Assembly: GCF_002115755.1 (NCBI RefSeq)
Contig: NZ_JFKA01000007.1
Span: 62,001 to 126,000, forward strand
Source of the DNA: Thalassospira mesophila
GTDB lineage: Bacteria > Pseudomonadota > Alphaproteobacteria > Rhodospirillales > Thalassospiraceae
DNA: 64,000 nt
Reading direction: 5' to 3'
Under the pieces are notes generated by a model. It was not told the origin of the DNA. It worked only from the letters and a program-made list of their open reading frames with translations, and searched no databases. A program made the position numbers and the translations under genes. This document shows, in pieces, positions 8,597 to 17,395 of the stretch. Every line of letters begins with the position of its first letter. Positions within the stretch are counted from its first letter, which is position 1.

Positions 8597-9343
8597 ATGC
8601 CCGTGAAAATACATGGACCGCACAAGAAGTTAGCATCAAAGCGCACTGGAATCCTTGGCTTTGTGAGTGCCGTCTCGGCGCTGGCCATTTTGGGCGGTTG
8701 TAGCTATACCGCGACCAGCGATGTTGCGAATCCGGTGGTTCGCAAGGCAAGCTGGTTTTCATATTTGAATGCGGACGACCTCAGAACAGCCTGTTCGGCA
8801 GGCGAGGCCGAGGGCCGGATTCGCATTGTTTATAATGCGGACTATTATAAAGAAGTTCGCACCTTTGATATCACGCCGCAAACTGCCAGCGATGATTTTT
8901 CCATGGTGTCGCACATTTTCGGGCCGCTTGATGTCAGCGAAATGAATGTATCGGTGCGGTCTCCGCTTGGCGCGCTAAGCGGCGAACCTGTGCGCCGGGG
9001 GTTAACCCGCCAGCAATACCTGACTCTGACCGACGCCATGCAGGAAGACGGTTTCGGGACCCAAAGCCGCGATGGGTTACGCCTGAATTCGGAAAATTAT
9101 TATTGGACGGCAATGGGATGTTCGCACCAGCAAATGACGCTGGCGGCATGGACATCGGCAAAGGATGACTTGCGGGATTTGCATTTCCCCATCGTTTTGG
9201 AAAAGGTTTCCGGCCAGACCGATCCGTTGCCACCGGCACCGGATCCGGATGCCGTTCAAAACCCGGACCCGACCATCGGGCATGGCAGGGACGAACAGGA
9301 TCGTAATTTTTATCGCACCATTCGCGGTAATAGCCTGCAATAA
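8597..9343 (+). CDS. Conserved lipoprotein of unknown function
   Basis: 248 residues from ATG 8597, which has a GAGG site about 6 bases upstream; the frame extends to 8531 without a better start. A lipoprotein signal ends in ILGGC with the lipidated Cys at residue 35. The mature part contains two Cys (in ACSAGEAEGRIRIVYNAD and AMGCSHQQM) that could form a disulfide. The C-terminus is Pro/Asp rich. No catalytic motif is visible, and I do not recognise the family. A terminator follows 14 bp after the stop, so the gene is monocistronic. Confidence 0.75.
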   Translation: MPVKIHGPHKKLASKRTGILGFVSAVSALAILGGCSYTATSDVANPVVRKASWFSYLNADDLRTACSAGEAEGRIRIVYNADYYKEVRTFDITPQTASDDFSMVSHIFGPLDVSEMNVSVRSPLGALSGEPVRRGLTRQQYLTLTDAMQEDGFGTQSRDGLRLNSENYYWTAMGCSHQQMTLAAWTSAKDDLRDLHFPIVLEKVSGQTDPLPPAPDPDAVQNPDPTIGHGRDEQDRNFYRTIRGNSLQ

Positions 9344-9357
9344 CAACACGAAATTAG

Positions 9358-9384
9358 CGGGCCGGATTTTTCCGGCCCGTTTTC
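9358..9384 (+). terminator. Terminator after the lipoprotein gene
   Basis: 9-bp stem CGGGCCGGA (9358-9366) / TCCGGCCCG (9371-9379), TTTT loop, T run 9380-9383. Confidence 0.9.
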
Positions 9385-9530
9385 TGTTTCTTGCCCACCG
9401 ATAGCTCGTCCGAAGTGTGTATTCAATGTCACGAAAGTATCCTTGACGTTTTCGCTGTTTCCATCTAGAGTTTTGCTGCAATGCAACATTGATATGGCGA
9501 CCCTGAAACTCGGAAATGGAGGACGGCGCG

Positions 9531-10667
9531 ATGGTGACGACCCCGAACAAGGTGCCTGCAAAATCTGAAACGGCGACAGCATCCAACGCAAAGGGCACTG
9601 CTTTGGCAGGGGCTTCTTCCTCGTCTGAGAAAACGGCGACGTCCGGTGCTGCATCTGCGAAGACTGCCGGAAAAGCATCCGCGCCCGTGGCGGCGAAAAC
9701 GCCCTCTGGTAGTGGGGATAAGGTGTCTTTGGCCAAATCTACAGTTTCCAAATCTTCGGCGGCGAAATCGGCACGGGCCAAATCGCCTGTGAAGGCAGCC
9801 CCTTCGCAGCGTGCTGCAGCGGCGGATGCCAGCAAGCCTGCCGAAAAATCATCCCCTGCAACGGCGAGCAAAACACCCGCGACGGCAGCGGCGACCGCAA
9901 AATCTGCGGAACAGCCTGCAAAAGCGGCTTCGGCGGCGAAGGATGCTGCTACCCGGCAGGCCGAGACCGCAAAGACCCCCGTTAAAAAGGAAACTGAGAA
10001 CGCGACAGCCGCCGTTCAAAAGGCCGCGGATAGCGCGCCAAAGGCCCCGGAAACTGTTGCGCCGGTGACGGCTGAAATCGTAACACCTGTCGCCAAGGCA
10101 AAAGTCAGCGTTGATAGCAATGCGGCCAATGACACAGTGAAAGCCGAACAGACGGTTGAAGCCGTGATGCCCGCTGCAATGGTACCGGTCGCCCAGCTTT
10201 TTGAGGTTTGGCAGTCTGACGACGTTGCCGACATGGTGGCATCGGCGCAAGAAGCGGCGAACGAAGCCCTTGCCGGTATGGTGGACGCGATGTCGGAACA
10301 TACCGATATGTTCTCTGATGCCGGGTCGCATTTCGCCACCCAGTGTGAAGACCTGATGCAGGCGCAATTGTCGAACTGGGATGGCATGTTTCAGGCGTCG
10401 TCCAGGATGGCAGAAAAAAGCGGCCTTCTGGGCAAGGAATGGATGACCTGGATGCAGCGTGAAATGGATGCTGCGCAGTCTGATGTCGAGGCGCTGGCCA
10501 AGGTTGAAAGTATTGAGGATGTTCAGGAAATTAATTCCCGCATCGTCAAGCGCCTGGTTGATGGCGGCATGGAAGAACAATCACGTCTTCAGGATATCTG
10601 GTTGGGGATGTGGAATGACGGTTTTTCCCTGATTGGAAAAAGCATGGATAGCAACCGGACATCCTGA
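9531..10667 (+). CDS. Phasin-family protein with long Ala/Lys/Ser-rich N-terminus
   Basis: 378 residues from ATG 9531, chosen because GGAGGAC lies 7 bases upstream; an ATG at 9516 overlaps that site. The first about 210 residues are low-complexity Ala, Lys, Ser, Thr and Pro, resembling histone-H1-like or PhaF tails. The C-terminal about 165 residues form the amphipathic Phasin_2 helix (VAQLFEVWQSDDVADMVASA onward, with MQAQLSNWDGMFQASSRMAEKSG). Phasins coat polyhydroxyalkanoate granules. The basic tail could bind DNA as in PhaF and link granules to the nucleoid. No PHA synthase lies in this window, so the role comes from family resemblance. Confidence 0.8.
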   Translation: MVTTPNKVPAKSETATASNAKGTALAGASSSSEKTATSGAASAKTAGKASAPVAAKTPSGSGDKVSLAKSTVSKSSAAKSARAKSPVKAAPSQRAAAADASKPAEKSSPATASKTPATAAATAKSAEQPAKAASAAKDAATRQAETAKTPVKKETENATAAVQKAADSAPKAPETVAPVTAEIVTPVAKAKVSVDSNAANDTVKAEQTVEAVMPAAMVPVAQLFEVWQSDDVADMVASAQEAANEALAGMVDAMSEHTDMFSDAGSHFATQCEDLMQAQLSNWDGMFQASSRMAEKSGLLGKEWMTWMQREMDAAQSDVEALAKVESIEDVQEINSRIVKRLVDGGMEEQSRLQDIWLGMWNDGFSLIGKSMDSNRTS

Positions 10668-10746
10668 AAGACGCAGGTTCGATTTTTCGAGCCGATCCGG
10701 GGATAGCGGGTGCCGATTATGCCCCAGGGGTAAAATCGGACAGGGA

Positions 10747-10778
10747 ACGGGTGTGGTCTTGGATCGCGCCCGTTTTTT
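10747..10778 (+). terminator. Terminator after the phasin gene
   Basis: ACGGGTGTG (10747-10755) pairs with CGCGCCCGT (10765-10773) including two G-T pairs; 9-base loop; six T follow. Confidence 0.75.
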
Positions 10779-10799
10779 CGTTCGACTTTTTCGTTCGAC
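10774..10799 (+). repeat. 13-bp perfect tandem repeat x2
   Basis: TTTTTCGTTCGAC is present twice head to tail (10774-10786 and 10787-10799), starting inside the T run of the phasin terminator. It looks like a local duplication of the terminator tail. Confidence 0.85.
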
Positions 10800-10882
10800 A
10801 AGGGGCGATTGACGATCACAAAGGGGTGTTTTGGCGGGAGGGCTAGTTTTGGCGTGGCATCTTGCGCCGCCGTAATCGCAGC

Positions 10883-10897
10883 TTACATGACATGTAA
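10883..10897. promoter_or_regulatory. 15-bp palindrome upstream of clpS
   Basis: TTACATG-A-CATGTAA is a perfect palindrome, 106 bp before the clpS start, in the 336-bp gap after the phasin gene. It is a candidate operator. Apart from the terminator and tandem repeat nothing else stands out in this gap. Confidence 0.4.
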
Positions 10898-11002
10898 ATG
10901 CCTGCTGAATTGGCGGGTGAACGTTACGGGGCTTTGAAACAGGGGCGTGTTGACCTATCATGTTTTACAAGGCGCAACAAAAAGGATTCCGGTTAGCAGG
11001 TT

Positions 11003-11329
11003 ATGAGTGATCAGGGCAATCAAGGTGACGGTCTCCCGAACACGGGAGTTGTAACAAAGACGCGGCCGAAAACCAAAAAACCGGCGATGTACAAGGTGTT
11101 GTTGCTTAACGATGACTACACACCGATGGAATTTGTCGTTCTCGTCCTGGAACAGTTTTTTGGCAAGGGGCGCGAGGAAGCGACGGCAATCATGTTGCAG
11201 GTTCATCGCAAGGGCGTTGGTATTTGTGGTGTGTTTACCTACGAAATCGCTGAAACCAAGGTCAATCAGGTGATGGACCTTGCACGCCAGAATCAGCATC
11301 CGCTGCAGTGCACGATAGAGAAGGAGTAG
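11003..11329 (+). CDS. clpS: ATP-dependent Clp protease adaptor ClpS
   Basis: 108 residues. The core [19 protein letters not shown] binds N-degron residues through the Asn-Asp pair. [23 protein letters not shown] completes the fold. ClpS delivers proteins with N-terminal Leu, Phe, Trp or Tyr to ClpAP. The stop is 6 bp before the clpA start, so they are one operon. The Aat transferase that makes such substrates is also in this window (20169-20828). Confidence 0.96.
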   Translation: MSDQGNQGDGLPNTGVVTKTRPKTKKPAMYKVLLLNDDYTPMEFVVLVLEQFFGKGREEATAIMLQVHRKGVGICGVFTYEIAETKVNQVMDLARQNQHPLQCTIEKE

Positions 11330-11335
11330 TCATAC

Positions 11336-13654
11336 ATGCTCTCACGTAATCTGGAAGAAAGCCTGCACCGAGCGCTTGCATATGCATCCGAGCGGCGCCA
11401 CGAATATGCAACTTTAGAGCATTTATTGCTGTCTTTGACCGAAGATCAGGACGCGGTTGCAGTGTTCAAGGCCTGCCGGGTTGATGTTGACCGCTTGCGC
11501 AACGAATTGCGCGATTTCGCCGATAGCGAATTGTCCGGGCTGATTAGTGCCCGGCTGGTGGATCCCAAGCCGACAGCAGGTTTTCAGCGTGTTATCCAGC
11601 GCGCCGCGATCCATGTGCAATCCTCTGGTCGTGAGGAAGTAACCGGGGCCAATGTGCTTGTTGCCCTGTTTTCCGAACGCGAATCCCACGCGGTTTATTA
11701 TCTGCAATTGCAAGATATGACGCGTCTTGATGCCGTGAATTACATTTCACATGGCATTGCAAAAACACCCGAATTAAATGAACGCCGCGTGCCGCGTGGC
11801 GCCGAGGAAGACCCGATTGCGCCCGGCCCGGCCGATGCCGAGGAAGCCGGTGCGGCCAAGGAAGGCGAGGCGTTAAAGGCGTATTGCGTTAATTTGAACG
11901 CCAAGGCGCAAAAAGGTAAAATTGACCCGCTGATTGGCCGTCAAAGCGAAATTGACCGCACCATTCAGGTGCTATGCCGCCGCACCAAAAACAACCCGCT
12001 TTATGTGGGGGATCCGGGTGTCGGTAAAACGGCTATCGCCGAGGGGCTGGCCAAGCGCATTGTCGATGGTGATGTGCCTGAAGTTCTAATCGGGGCAACG
12101 ATTTTTGCCCTTGATATGGGATCGCTTCTGGCGGGAACCCGGTATCGCGGTGATTTCGAAGAACGTTTGAAGGCCGTAGTCAAAGAACTTGAAGAGCACG
12201 ACAATGCCGTGCTGTTCATTGATGAAATCCACACCGTGATCGGCGCAGGTGCCACATCGGGTGGTGCGATGGATGCCTCTAACCTTCTTAAACCGGCCTT
12301 GGCAAGTGGCTCGCTGCGGTGCATCGGGTCGACGACCTACAAGGAATTTCGCGGGCATTTTGAAAAAGACCGCGCGCTTGTGCGTCGTTTCCAGAAAATC
12401 GATGTCGATGAGCCGTCACTCGAAGACACCATCAAGATCCTCAAGGGGTTAAAGCCCTATTACGAGGAGCATCACCACGTGCGTTATACCAACGAGGCCA
12501 TTCGTTCGGCGGTCGAGCTGGCGTCGCGCTATATCAATGATCGCAAGCGGCCCGACAGTGCCATTGATGTGATTGACGAAGTTGGGGCATCGCGGATGCT
12601 GGTTGCGCCCAGCAAGCGCAAACGCACGATCAGTAAGCGCGACGTTGAAGAAATTGTCGCCAAAATTGCCCGTATTCCGGCCAAATCGATATCCAGCGAT
12701 GACCGTAAGGCATTGCAAAATATTGAACGTGACCTGAAAACGGTGGTGTTTGGTCAGGATAAGGCGATCGAGGCGCTTTCAAGTGCCATCAAGCTGGCCC
12801 GTGCCGGTTTGCGTGAGCCTGAAAAACCGATCGGGTCTTATTTGTTCTCGGGGCCGACCGGGGTTGGTAAAACTGAAGTCACCAAACAACTGGCCACTGT
12901 CATGGGCATTGAGTTTGTTCGCTTTGACATGTCAGAATATATGGAGCGCCACAGCGTTTCACGCCTGATTGGTGCGCCTCCTGGCTATGTCGGGTTTGAT
13001 CAGGGCGGTCTTTTGACCGATGCCGTTGATCAGCATCCCCATGCGGTGGTTCTGCTTGATGAAATTGAAAAGGCCCATCCGGACCTGTTCAATATTCTGT
13101 TGCAGGTTATGGATCATGGCAAGCTGACCGATAATAACGGCAAGACGGTTGATTTCCGCAATATCGTGCTGGTGATGACGACCAACGCGGGTGCGTCCGA
13201 TATGGCCAAGCCGGCCATCGGCTTTATGCGCGAGCAACGCATTGGCGAGGACGAGGAAGCCATAAAACGCACCTTTAGTCCTGAATTCCGCAACCGGCTG
13301 GATGCGGTTATTCCGTTCACCCATCTGCAGCCCGATGTGGTCAAGATGGTGGTCGACAAATTTATCCTGCAGCTTGAAGCCCAGCTGGCGGATCGCAATG
13401 TGTCGATTGAGCTGACCGAAGCCGCCCGGGCATGGCTGGCCGAGCGCGGATATGATCCGGCATTTGGGGCGCGTCCGCTGGGGCGTGTCATTCAGGAGCA
13501 TGTCAAAAAACCGCTGGCAGAAGAGCTTTTGTTTGGCAAGCTTGAAAAAGGCGGCGCGGTCCTGATCGATATCGAGGGAGATGGTGTTGTTTTTCATTTC
13601 CCCGGTCATAGTGAAGACAGCAGTGAAAAGCGTGATCCGGAAATGGCCGAGTAG
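11336..13654 (+). CDS. clpA: ATP-dependent Clp protease ATP-binding subunit ClpA
   Basis: 772 residues. The N-domain (1-150) carries two Clp repeats. AAA module 1 has Walker A GDPGVGKT near residue 224 and Walker [10 protein letters not shown]. Module 2 has [10 protein letters not shown] near 505 and [13 protein letters not shown]. There is no ClpB middle coiled coil, which fixes it as ClpA. It unfolds substrates and feeds them to ClpP, which is not in this window. A GAAGGAG site lies in the end of clpS. A strong terminator follows. Confidence 0.96.
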   Translation: MLSRNLEESLHRALAYASERRHEYATLEHLLLSLTEDQDAVAVFKACRVDVDRLRNELRDFADSELSGLISARLVDPKPTAGFQRVIQRAAIHVQSSGREEVTGANVLVALFSERESHAVYYLQLQDMTRLDAVNYISHGIAKTPELNERRVPRGAEEDPIAPGPADAEEAGAAKEGEALKAYCVNLNAKAQKGKIDPLIGRQSEIDRTIQVLCRRTKNNPLYVGDPGVGKTAIAEGLAKRIVDGDVPEVLIGATIFALDMGSLLAGTRYRGDFEERLKAVVKELEEHDNAVLFIDEIHTVIGAGATSGGAMDASNLLKPALASGSLRCIGSTTYKEFRGHFEKDRALVRRFQKIDVDEPSLEDTIKILKGLKPYYEEHHHVRYTNEAIRSAVELASRYINDRKRPDSAIDVIDEVGASRMLVAPSKRKRTISKRDVEEIVAKIARIPAKSISSDDRKALQNIERDLKTVVFGQDKAIEALSSAIKLARAGLREPEKPIGSYLFSGPTGVGKTEVTKQLATVMGIEFVRFDMSEYMERHSVSRLIGAPPGYVGFDQGGLLTDAVDQHPHAVVLLDEIEKAHPDLFNILLQVMDHGKLTDNNGKTVDFRNIVLVMTTNAGASDMAKPAIGFMREQRIGEDEEAIKRTFSPEFRNRLDAVIPFTHLQPDVVKMVVDKFILQLEAQLADRNVSIELTEAARAWLAERGYDPAFGARPLGRVIQEHVKKPLAEELLFGKLEKGGAVLIDIEGDGVVFHFPGHSEDSSEKRDPEMAE

Positions 13655-13731
13655 ATCTGGTCAATTGTTGTGATCGATTTTTCGAGGTTTGTTGTTCAGG
13701 CTTGCTATCGACACGTAGCATAGTATCTTGT

Positions 13732-13766
13732 AATGCATCCGGTTCTTGGGACCGGATGCATTTTTA
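13732..13766 (+). terminator. Terminator of clpS-clpA
   Basis: Perfect 12-bp stem AATGCATCCGGT (13732-13743) / ACCGGATGCATT (13751-13762), 7-base loop, T run to 13765. Confidence 0.92.
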
Positions 13767-13788
13767 GTTGGGGCTATTTCGACATTTT

Positions 13789-14340
13789 ATGAATTCATCG
13801 ACACAAAAACAAAAAATCATTGAGGTCGAGCATTTTCTGTCGCAGTTGGAAAAGCGTGGGCGTATTCTGGTATCTATCGCCGCCGAGCTTGAAGCCATGG
13901 CCGATGCCACCGACGTTACCCGCTATCGACCGTTTCGCGAGCAGGTCGATAATTTCAAGGCTCTGTCGCTGATCCTGGCCGAGCGCCTGGCCGCCCTTGA
14001 TGCGCATCCTCGCAAAGATGATCTGGAAACGCAATTTCATAAATTGCAGGTGCTGATGTTGCGGCTGGTGATTAAAACCAGCCTCAAGTTCTTTTTTGTG
14101 ATGAGTGCAAAGGCATTTTTGCCGCTGGGCTCGCGCGAGTTATTCCAAAGCGAGCTTCGAACATTGTTTGAAGCGGAAAAAATGTTGTCCGATCCGCGTT
14201 ATCAAAGTGACCTTGACGAAAGCGCACGGGACGACCTGGAAATGGCCAAGGATATTCTCCAGGAGATTATCCAGAACGCGCCCGCACTTTTAAATTTCGG
14301 CAAAAAACCCGGTGTGGGCAAAAAGAAAAAGTATCGCTAG
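13789..14340 (+). CDS. Small helical protein of unknown function
   Basis: 183 residues from ATG 13789; a TTG at 13768 is possible but overlaps the terminator tail. No clear ribosome site precedes either start, so translation may be leaderless or weak. The sequence is predicted helical with heptad-like stretches (VEHFLSQLEKRGRILVSIAAELEAM, then LMLRLVIKTSLKFFFVMSAK) and ends in a basic GKKKKYR tail. A moderately hydrophobic patch near residues 95-110 is too polar to call a membrane helix with confidence. I do not recognise the family. Confidence 0.6.
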   Translation: MNSSTQKQKIIEVEHFLSQLEKRGRILVSIAAELEAMADATDVTRYRPFREQVDNFKALSLILAERLAALDAHPRKDDLETQFHKLQVLMLRLVIKTSLKFFFVMSAKAFLPLGSRELFQSELRTLFEAEKMLSDPRYQSDLDESARDDLEMAKDILQEIIQNAPALLNFGKKPGVGKKKKYR

Positions 14341-14564
14341 TCGTATCTTACGCGTGCTGGCCTATTCTTCTTTCGGGGAATCACGGATTTTACCTATCCA
14401 AACGGCTTATCCTATCCCAAATGGCGCCGCGTAATTTTAAGTCGTCATTGCCATTTTTATTGCAAAAACCAATCGCGGATGCTGTTTTTGTGCGCTCTGA
14501 ATTGCGGCAGGCCTTGCTTTGGGGTGAAGACATTTGCCGGATTTGCAAAAAGCTAAAGTGATTT

Positions 14565-14577
14565 TTGCAAATTGCAA
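14565..14577. promoter_or_regulatory. TTGCA-N3-TGCAA dyad, candidate enhancer site
   Basis: TTGCA AAT TGCAA at 14565-14577 is a perfect 5+5 dyad, about 100 bp upstream of the sigma54 promoter at 14672. An imperfect copy, TTGCA-N4-TGCGA, lies at 14593-14606, and further TTTGCAAA-like words sit at 14534-14548. The same spacing and letters are the published LuxO site, where a sigma54 activator drives Qrr RNAs in Vibrio. Here only the motif resemblance is seen; the regulator is unknown. Confidence 0.5.
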
Positions 14578-14671
14578 AAAATTATTCTCATTTTGCAAAA
14601 ATGCGAACTATACTTCAAAAGTATTACCTCTCTATACCGCGCAGTCCTGCGAAATAGCCTTTTTTAAAAAC

Positions 14672-14687
14672 TGGCACGCTATCTGCA
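14672..14687 (+). promoter_or_regulatory. Sigma54 (-24/-12) promoter
   Basis: TGGCACG-CTAT-CTGCA fits the RpoN consensus TGGCACG-N4-TTGCA with one mismatch. The GG (14673-14674) and GC (14685-14686) are exactly 10 bases apart. Expected transcription start is about 14698. No protein start follows in the next 110 bp, only a structured segment and a terminator. Confidence 0.75.
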
Positions 14688-14697
14688 TAGTAGGGAG

Positions 14698-14813
14698 TGG
14701 ACAGTTGTTCTGTGCAGGGGCGCGCTACGGTGCGCCTGGAACAACGTAATCTTCTGCAGTTTGCTCGTGTCCCAACCAAAACTTAGCGGCGATTTCGTAT
14801 CGCCGCTTTTTTC
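14698..14813 (+). ncRNA. Candidate sigma54-dependent small RNA
   Basis: A transcript from the sigma54 promoter to the terminator would be about 115 nt. Its 5' part folds into a long hairpin: GTTGTTC (14704-14710) with GAACAAC (14739-14745), plus inner GGCGC (14719-14723) with GCGCC (14732-14736). A largely single-stranded middle (about 14746-14784, with TGTCCCAACCAAAAC) leads to the terminator stem. There is no ribosome site or convincing ORF; the overlapping 71-codon frame has a TTG start and crosses the promoter. I do not recognise a known family, and it does not contain the conserved Qrr core as I recall it. The call is by promoter-structure-terminator logic. Confidence 0.6.
14785..14812 (+). 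terminator. Terminator of the candidate small RNA
   Basis: Perfect 9-bp stem AGCGGCGAT (14785-14793) / ATCGCCGCT (14799-14807), TTCGT loop, six T. Confidence 0.92.
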
Positions 14814-14883
14814 TTGCCTGAAATATGGCGCAGGTCAGAGCAAAAGATACTCCCCAAATTGGGATAAGGACACCCTGTCTGTT

Positions 14884-14931
14884 GGTATATGTTTAACATA
14901 CACCCAGACAGAAAAACTGACGATTGTCTGG
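14884..14931. promoter_or_regulatory. Two dyads upstream of the chemoreceptor operon
   Basis: GGTATATGTT-T-AACATACACC (14884-14904) is a palindrome with one mismatch. Overlapping its end, CCAGACA (14904-14910) pairs with TGTCTGG (14925-14931). They lie 65-110 bp before the first gene and could be operators. Confidence 0.35.
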
Positions 14932-14995
14932 TAATTATGGCGCACGCCCCCAACCTTTAACGATGGGCGGTGCAGCGGATGGCAAAGGACAATTG

Positions 14996-15616
14996 ATGAA
15001 GCAATTTCAAAAACTGATGCAAGTCGTAACCATGGCGGGGCTTGCCTTGGTGGGGATGACCGGTGGGGGCGTGGCAAAACAGGCAGCGCCCGCCGCGGCA
15101 AACAGCCTGATTGATAAGGCGGTAATTGCTTCAGTCCATGACTGGCTTGCCAACCCGGTGGTCGAAATTTCGGTGCTGGGGCAAAACCGGCGCAATGCAA
15201 ACCTGTCGCAGGCCGATATTGACGCCGCCGACAAGGAATGGCGCACCGAACGCGATTCGGATGACCAGCCCAGGGTCGCCGCCGTTCTGACCAATCCGCT
15301 CTCGAATTACCTGACGCAAATCCAGGCGCAGTCTGGCGGGCTTTTCAGCGAAATTTTCGTCATGGATGCCCATGGCCTTAATGTTGGCCAAAGCGCGATC
15401 ACATCGGATTTCTGGCAGGGCGATGAAGCGAAGTTTCAGAAGACCTATCTGGTCGGGGCCGATGCCGTTTTTATCGATGAAGCTGAATATAATGAAAGCG
15501 CGGATAACTGGCGTTCCCAGTTGAGCATGACACTGATTGATGCTGCCCGTAAACCGATCGGGGCTGTCACCATCGAAGTTAATCTCACCGAACTCGCACG
15601 CCGCAAGGGCCTTTAA
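14996..15616 (+). CDS. Periplasmic Cache-like sensor protein
   Basis: 206 residues from ATG 14996, with AGGA 6 bases upstream. A signal peptide ([20 protein letters not shown], cleavage near the VAKQA stretch) precedes a domain with the PDC/Cache pattern: [20 protein letters not shown], a [14 protein letters not shown] segment, and a final strand [18 protein letters not shown]. It has no output domain. The chemoreceptor gene starts 13 bp downstream, so it likely binds a ligand and passes the signal to that receptor, whose own periplasmic part is a four-helix bundle. Function is inferred from fold pattern and context. Confidence 0.7.
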   Translation: MKQFQKLMQVVTMAGLALVGMTGGGVAKQAAPAAANSLIDKAVIASVHDWLANPVVEISVLGQNRRNANLSQADIDAADKEWRTERDSDDQPRVAAVLTNPLSNYLTQIQAQSGGLFSEIFVMDAHGLNVGQSAITSDFWQGDEAKFQKTYLVGADAVFIDEAEYNESADNWRSQLSMTLIDAARKPIGAVTIEVNLTELARRKGL

Positions 15617-15629
15617 GGGAGCAAGTATC

Positions 15630-17312
15630 ATGATGTTGATAAAAAACATGCTTATTCCGACCAAACTTGCGGCCTGCTTTGCCGTTATTGTGGCGGTAAT
15701 TCTGGCAGTCGGGGCGACCGGGCTTTATGCGATGTGGCTGGTTCAAGGCGCGAGTGAACGCAGTACGCGTTTGACCGGCCTTGAAGAAAACTTCAACGAG
15801 ATTGACCGTGCCTATCGCAGTGCCCGCCAGGAAATGACATATTTTCTAATGACCGGGGATCGCGAAGGATTAACCGCCTATCAGGCGGCCATTGAACAAA
15901 CCGATGCCGGTATTGACCAGTTGATGAAATCCTCGATCGGTGATGGGGAAATTCGCCGTCTGGCAACCGAAATGAAAACCGCGATTGCGGATTGGGAAAC
16001 CATCGCCAATACCCAGACCCGATTGATGCGGCAATATCTGACAGTTAATCATGCCCGTGCCATCGAGGCGTCGGGCGAGCCCCGCGCGGTGGCCTTGCAA
16101 GCCAGCGATGCCGCCCGTGAGCTGGAGGCATATATCGATCAGGCCCGTGCCAGTCTTGAAATAACCCGCAACGATGCAATGACGTTTTTTAAAGTGACAT
16201 TGTCGGTCGGTGTGGTGTTTCTGGTTGGAATTGCGGTTTTGTTTGCGATGGTACTGTCGCGCATGATTGCCATGCCCATTCGTAAAATGACCACAGCCAT
16301 GAGCCAGCTTGCTGCGGGCGATGTGAATGTGCAGATTGCCGAAATGAAACGAACCGATGAAGTTGGCGATATGTCGCGGGCTTTGCGGGTTTTTCGCGAA
16401 AATGCCGCCGAACGCCTGCGTTTGTCGGAACAGGAGCGCATCGAGGTCGAACGTCAGCTTGAAAGAAGCCGTCAGGTGGGGAATTTGTCCGACCAGTTTG
16501 ACCGCCAGATCAATGACGTTTTGCAAATTGTGAACACAGCCCTGGGCGAAGTCCGTGGGGCATCCGAGCAGCTTTCCACTCATTCGGCGCGCGCCAATGA
16601 CGATGCCCAGAATGTGGCCCAGCAGGCCGAGGAATCAACGGCAAATATCGAAACCGTCGCCACGGCCACGTCGCAATTGTCGTCGTCGATCACGGAAATT
16701 TCACACCAGATTTCCCAGGTAACCACCATTGCCCAGCAGGCCGTTCGCGATACCGAGCAAACCAACCAGCGGGTTTTGCAGTTAAACGAAGCAGCGCAAA
16801 GCGTTGGCGAAGTTGTTAATCTGATTAGCGATATTGCCAACCAGACCAATCTTTTAGCCCTAAATGCCACCATCGAGTCGGCACGTGCTGGCGAAGCTGG
16901 TAAAGGGTTTGCCGTGGTTGCGGGCGAGGTTAAAAATCTGGCGGCGCAAACGGCCCGTGCAACCGAACAGATTACGGCTAAAATTACCGAAATGCAGTCC
17001 GAAACCGGGGCGGCAGCGGCGGCTGTGCGGAACTTTGCCGAAACGATCCGTAATATCGAAGGCCTGATGGCGGTTGTTGCCAGCGCTGTCGAGGAACAGG
17101 GGGCCGCCACCCACGAAATATCGCGCAGTGTGGACGGCGTTGCCAATGGCAACCAGCAGATCAGCAGTGCGGTCAGCAGTGTTGCGCGTGCCGTAACTGA
17201 AAGCGGCACGCTTTCAAGCGGCCAGTTGGGATGTGTTGGCCGGTTATCTGCGGCAAATGACCAGTTGCGGGTCCATGTTCATGGCTTTCTGGACGAGGTC
17301 CGGAACGTTTAA
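15630..17312 (+). CDS. Methyl-accepting chemotaxis protein
   Basis: 560 residues from ATG 15630, with AGGGAG 8 bases upstream; the frame runs back to 15537 inside the previous gene. Membrane helix 1 is at about 10-35, a four-helix-bundle periplasmic domain (about 36-185) and membrane helix 2 (about 186-212) follow. HAMP is at about 213-265. The signalling hairpin contains [20 protein letters not shown] and [20 protein letters not shown]. The C-terminus GFLDEVRNV lacks a CheR-docking pentapeptide. It relays attractant or repellent signals to CheA. It probably partners with the upstream Cache protein. Confidence 0.93.
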   Translation: MMLIKNMLIPTKLAACFAVIVAVILAVGATGLYAMWLVQGASERSTRLTGLEENFNEIDRAYRSARQEMTYFLMTGDREGLTAYQAAIEQTDAGIDQLMKSSIGDGEIRRLATEMKTAIADWETIANTQTRLMRQYLTVNHARAIEASGEPRAVALQASDAARELEAYIDQARASLEITRNDAMTFFKVTLSVGVVFLVGIAVLFAMVLSRMIAMPIRKMTTAMSQLAAGDVNVQIAEMKRTDEVGDMSRALRVFRENAAERLRLSEQERIEVERQLERSRQVGNLSDQFDRQINDVLQIVNTALGEVRGASEQLSTHSARANDDAQNVAQQAEESTANIETVATATSQLSSSITEISHQISQVTTIAQQAVRDTEQTNQRVLQLNEAAQSVGEVVNLISDIANQTNLLALNATIESARAGEAGKGFAVVAGEVKNLAAQTARATEQITAKITEMQSETGAAAAAVRNFAETIRNIEGLMAVVASAVEEQGAATHEISRSVDGVANGNQQISSAVSSVARAVTESGTLSSGQLGCVGRLSAANDQLRVHVHGFLDEVRNV

Positions 17313-17339
17313 CGGCGAACACACAACCGCAAAAATTAC

Positions 17340-17372
17340 CAAAGGCCGGAACCATATATGTTCCGGCCTTTG
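17340..17372. terminator. Bidirectional hairpin between convergent genes
   Basis: Perfect 13-bp stem CAAAGGCCGGAAC (17340-17352) / GTTCCGGCCTTTG (17360-17372). Read on the minus strand it is followed by GGTAATTTTTG. A smaller AACCAT/ATGGTT hairpin lies between it and the minus-strand stop at 17396. Confidence 0.7.
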
Positions 17373-17395
17373 GCATGATGAACCATCAAGATGGT

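Noticed and set aside
14534-14749. 71-codon frame over the sigma54 promoter region
   Set aside because: TTG start without a ribosome site, and it runs through the TTGCA dyads, promoter and RNA hairpin. No protein-like pattern.
14698-14813. Calling the sigma54 RNA a Qrr homologue
   Set aside because: The promoter and dyad resemble Qrr loci, but the RNA lacks the conserved Qrr core as I recall it, and no LuxO or Hfq gene is in the window to support it.
17205-17260. Possible compensated frameshift near the end of the chemoreceptor
   Set aside because: The +1 frame reads DVLA, but the in-frame sequence aligns with the family without a gap, so simple divergence is enough.
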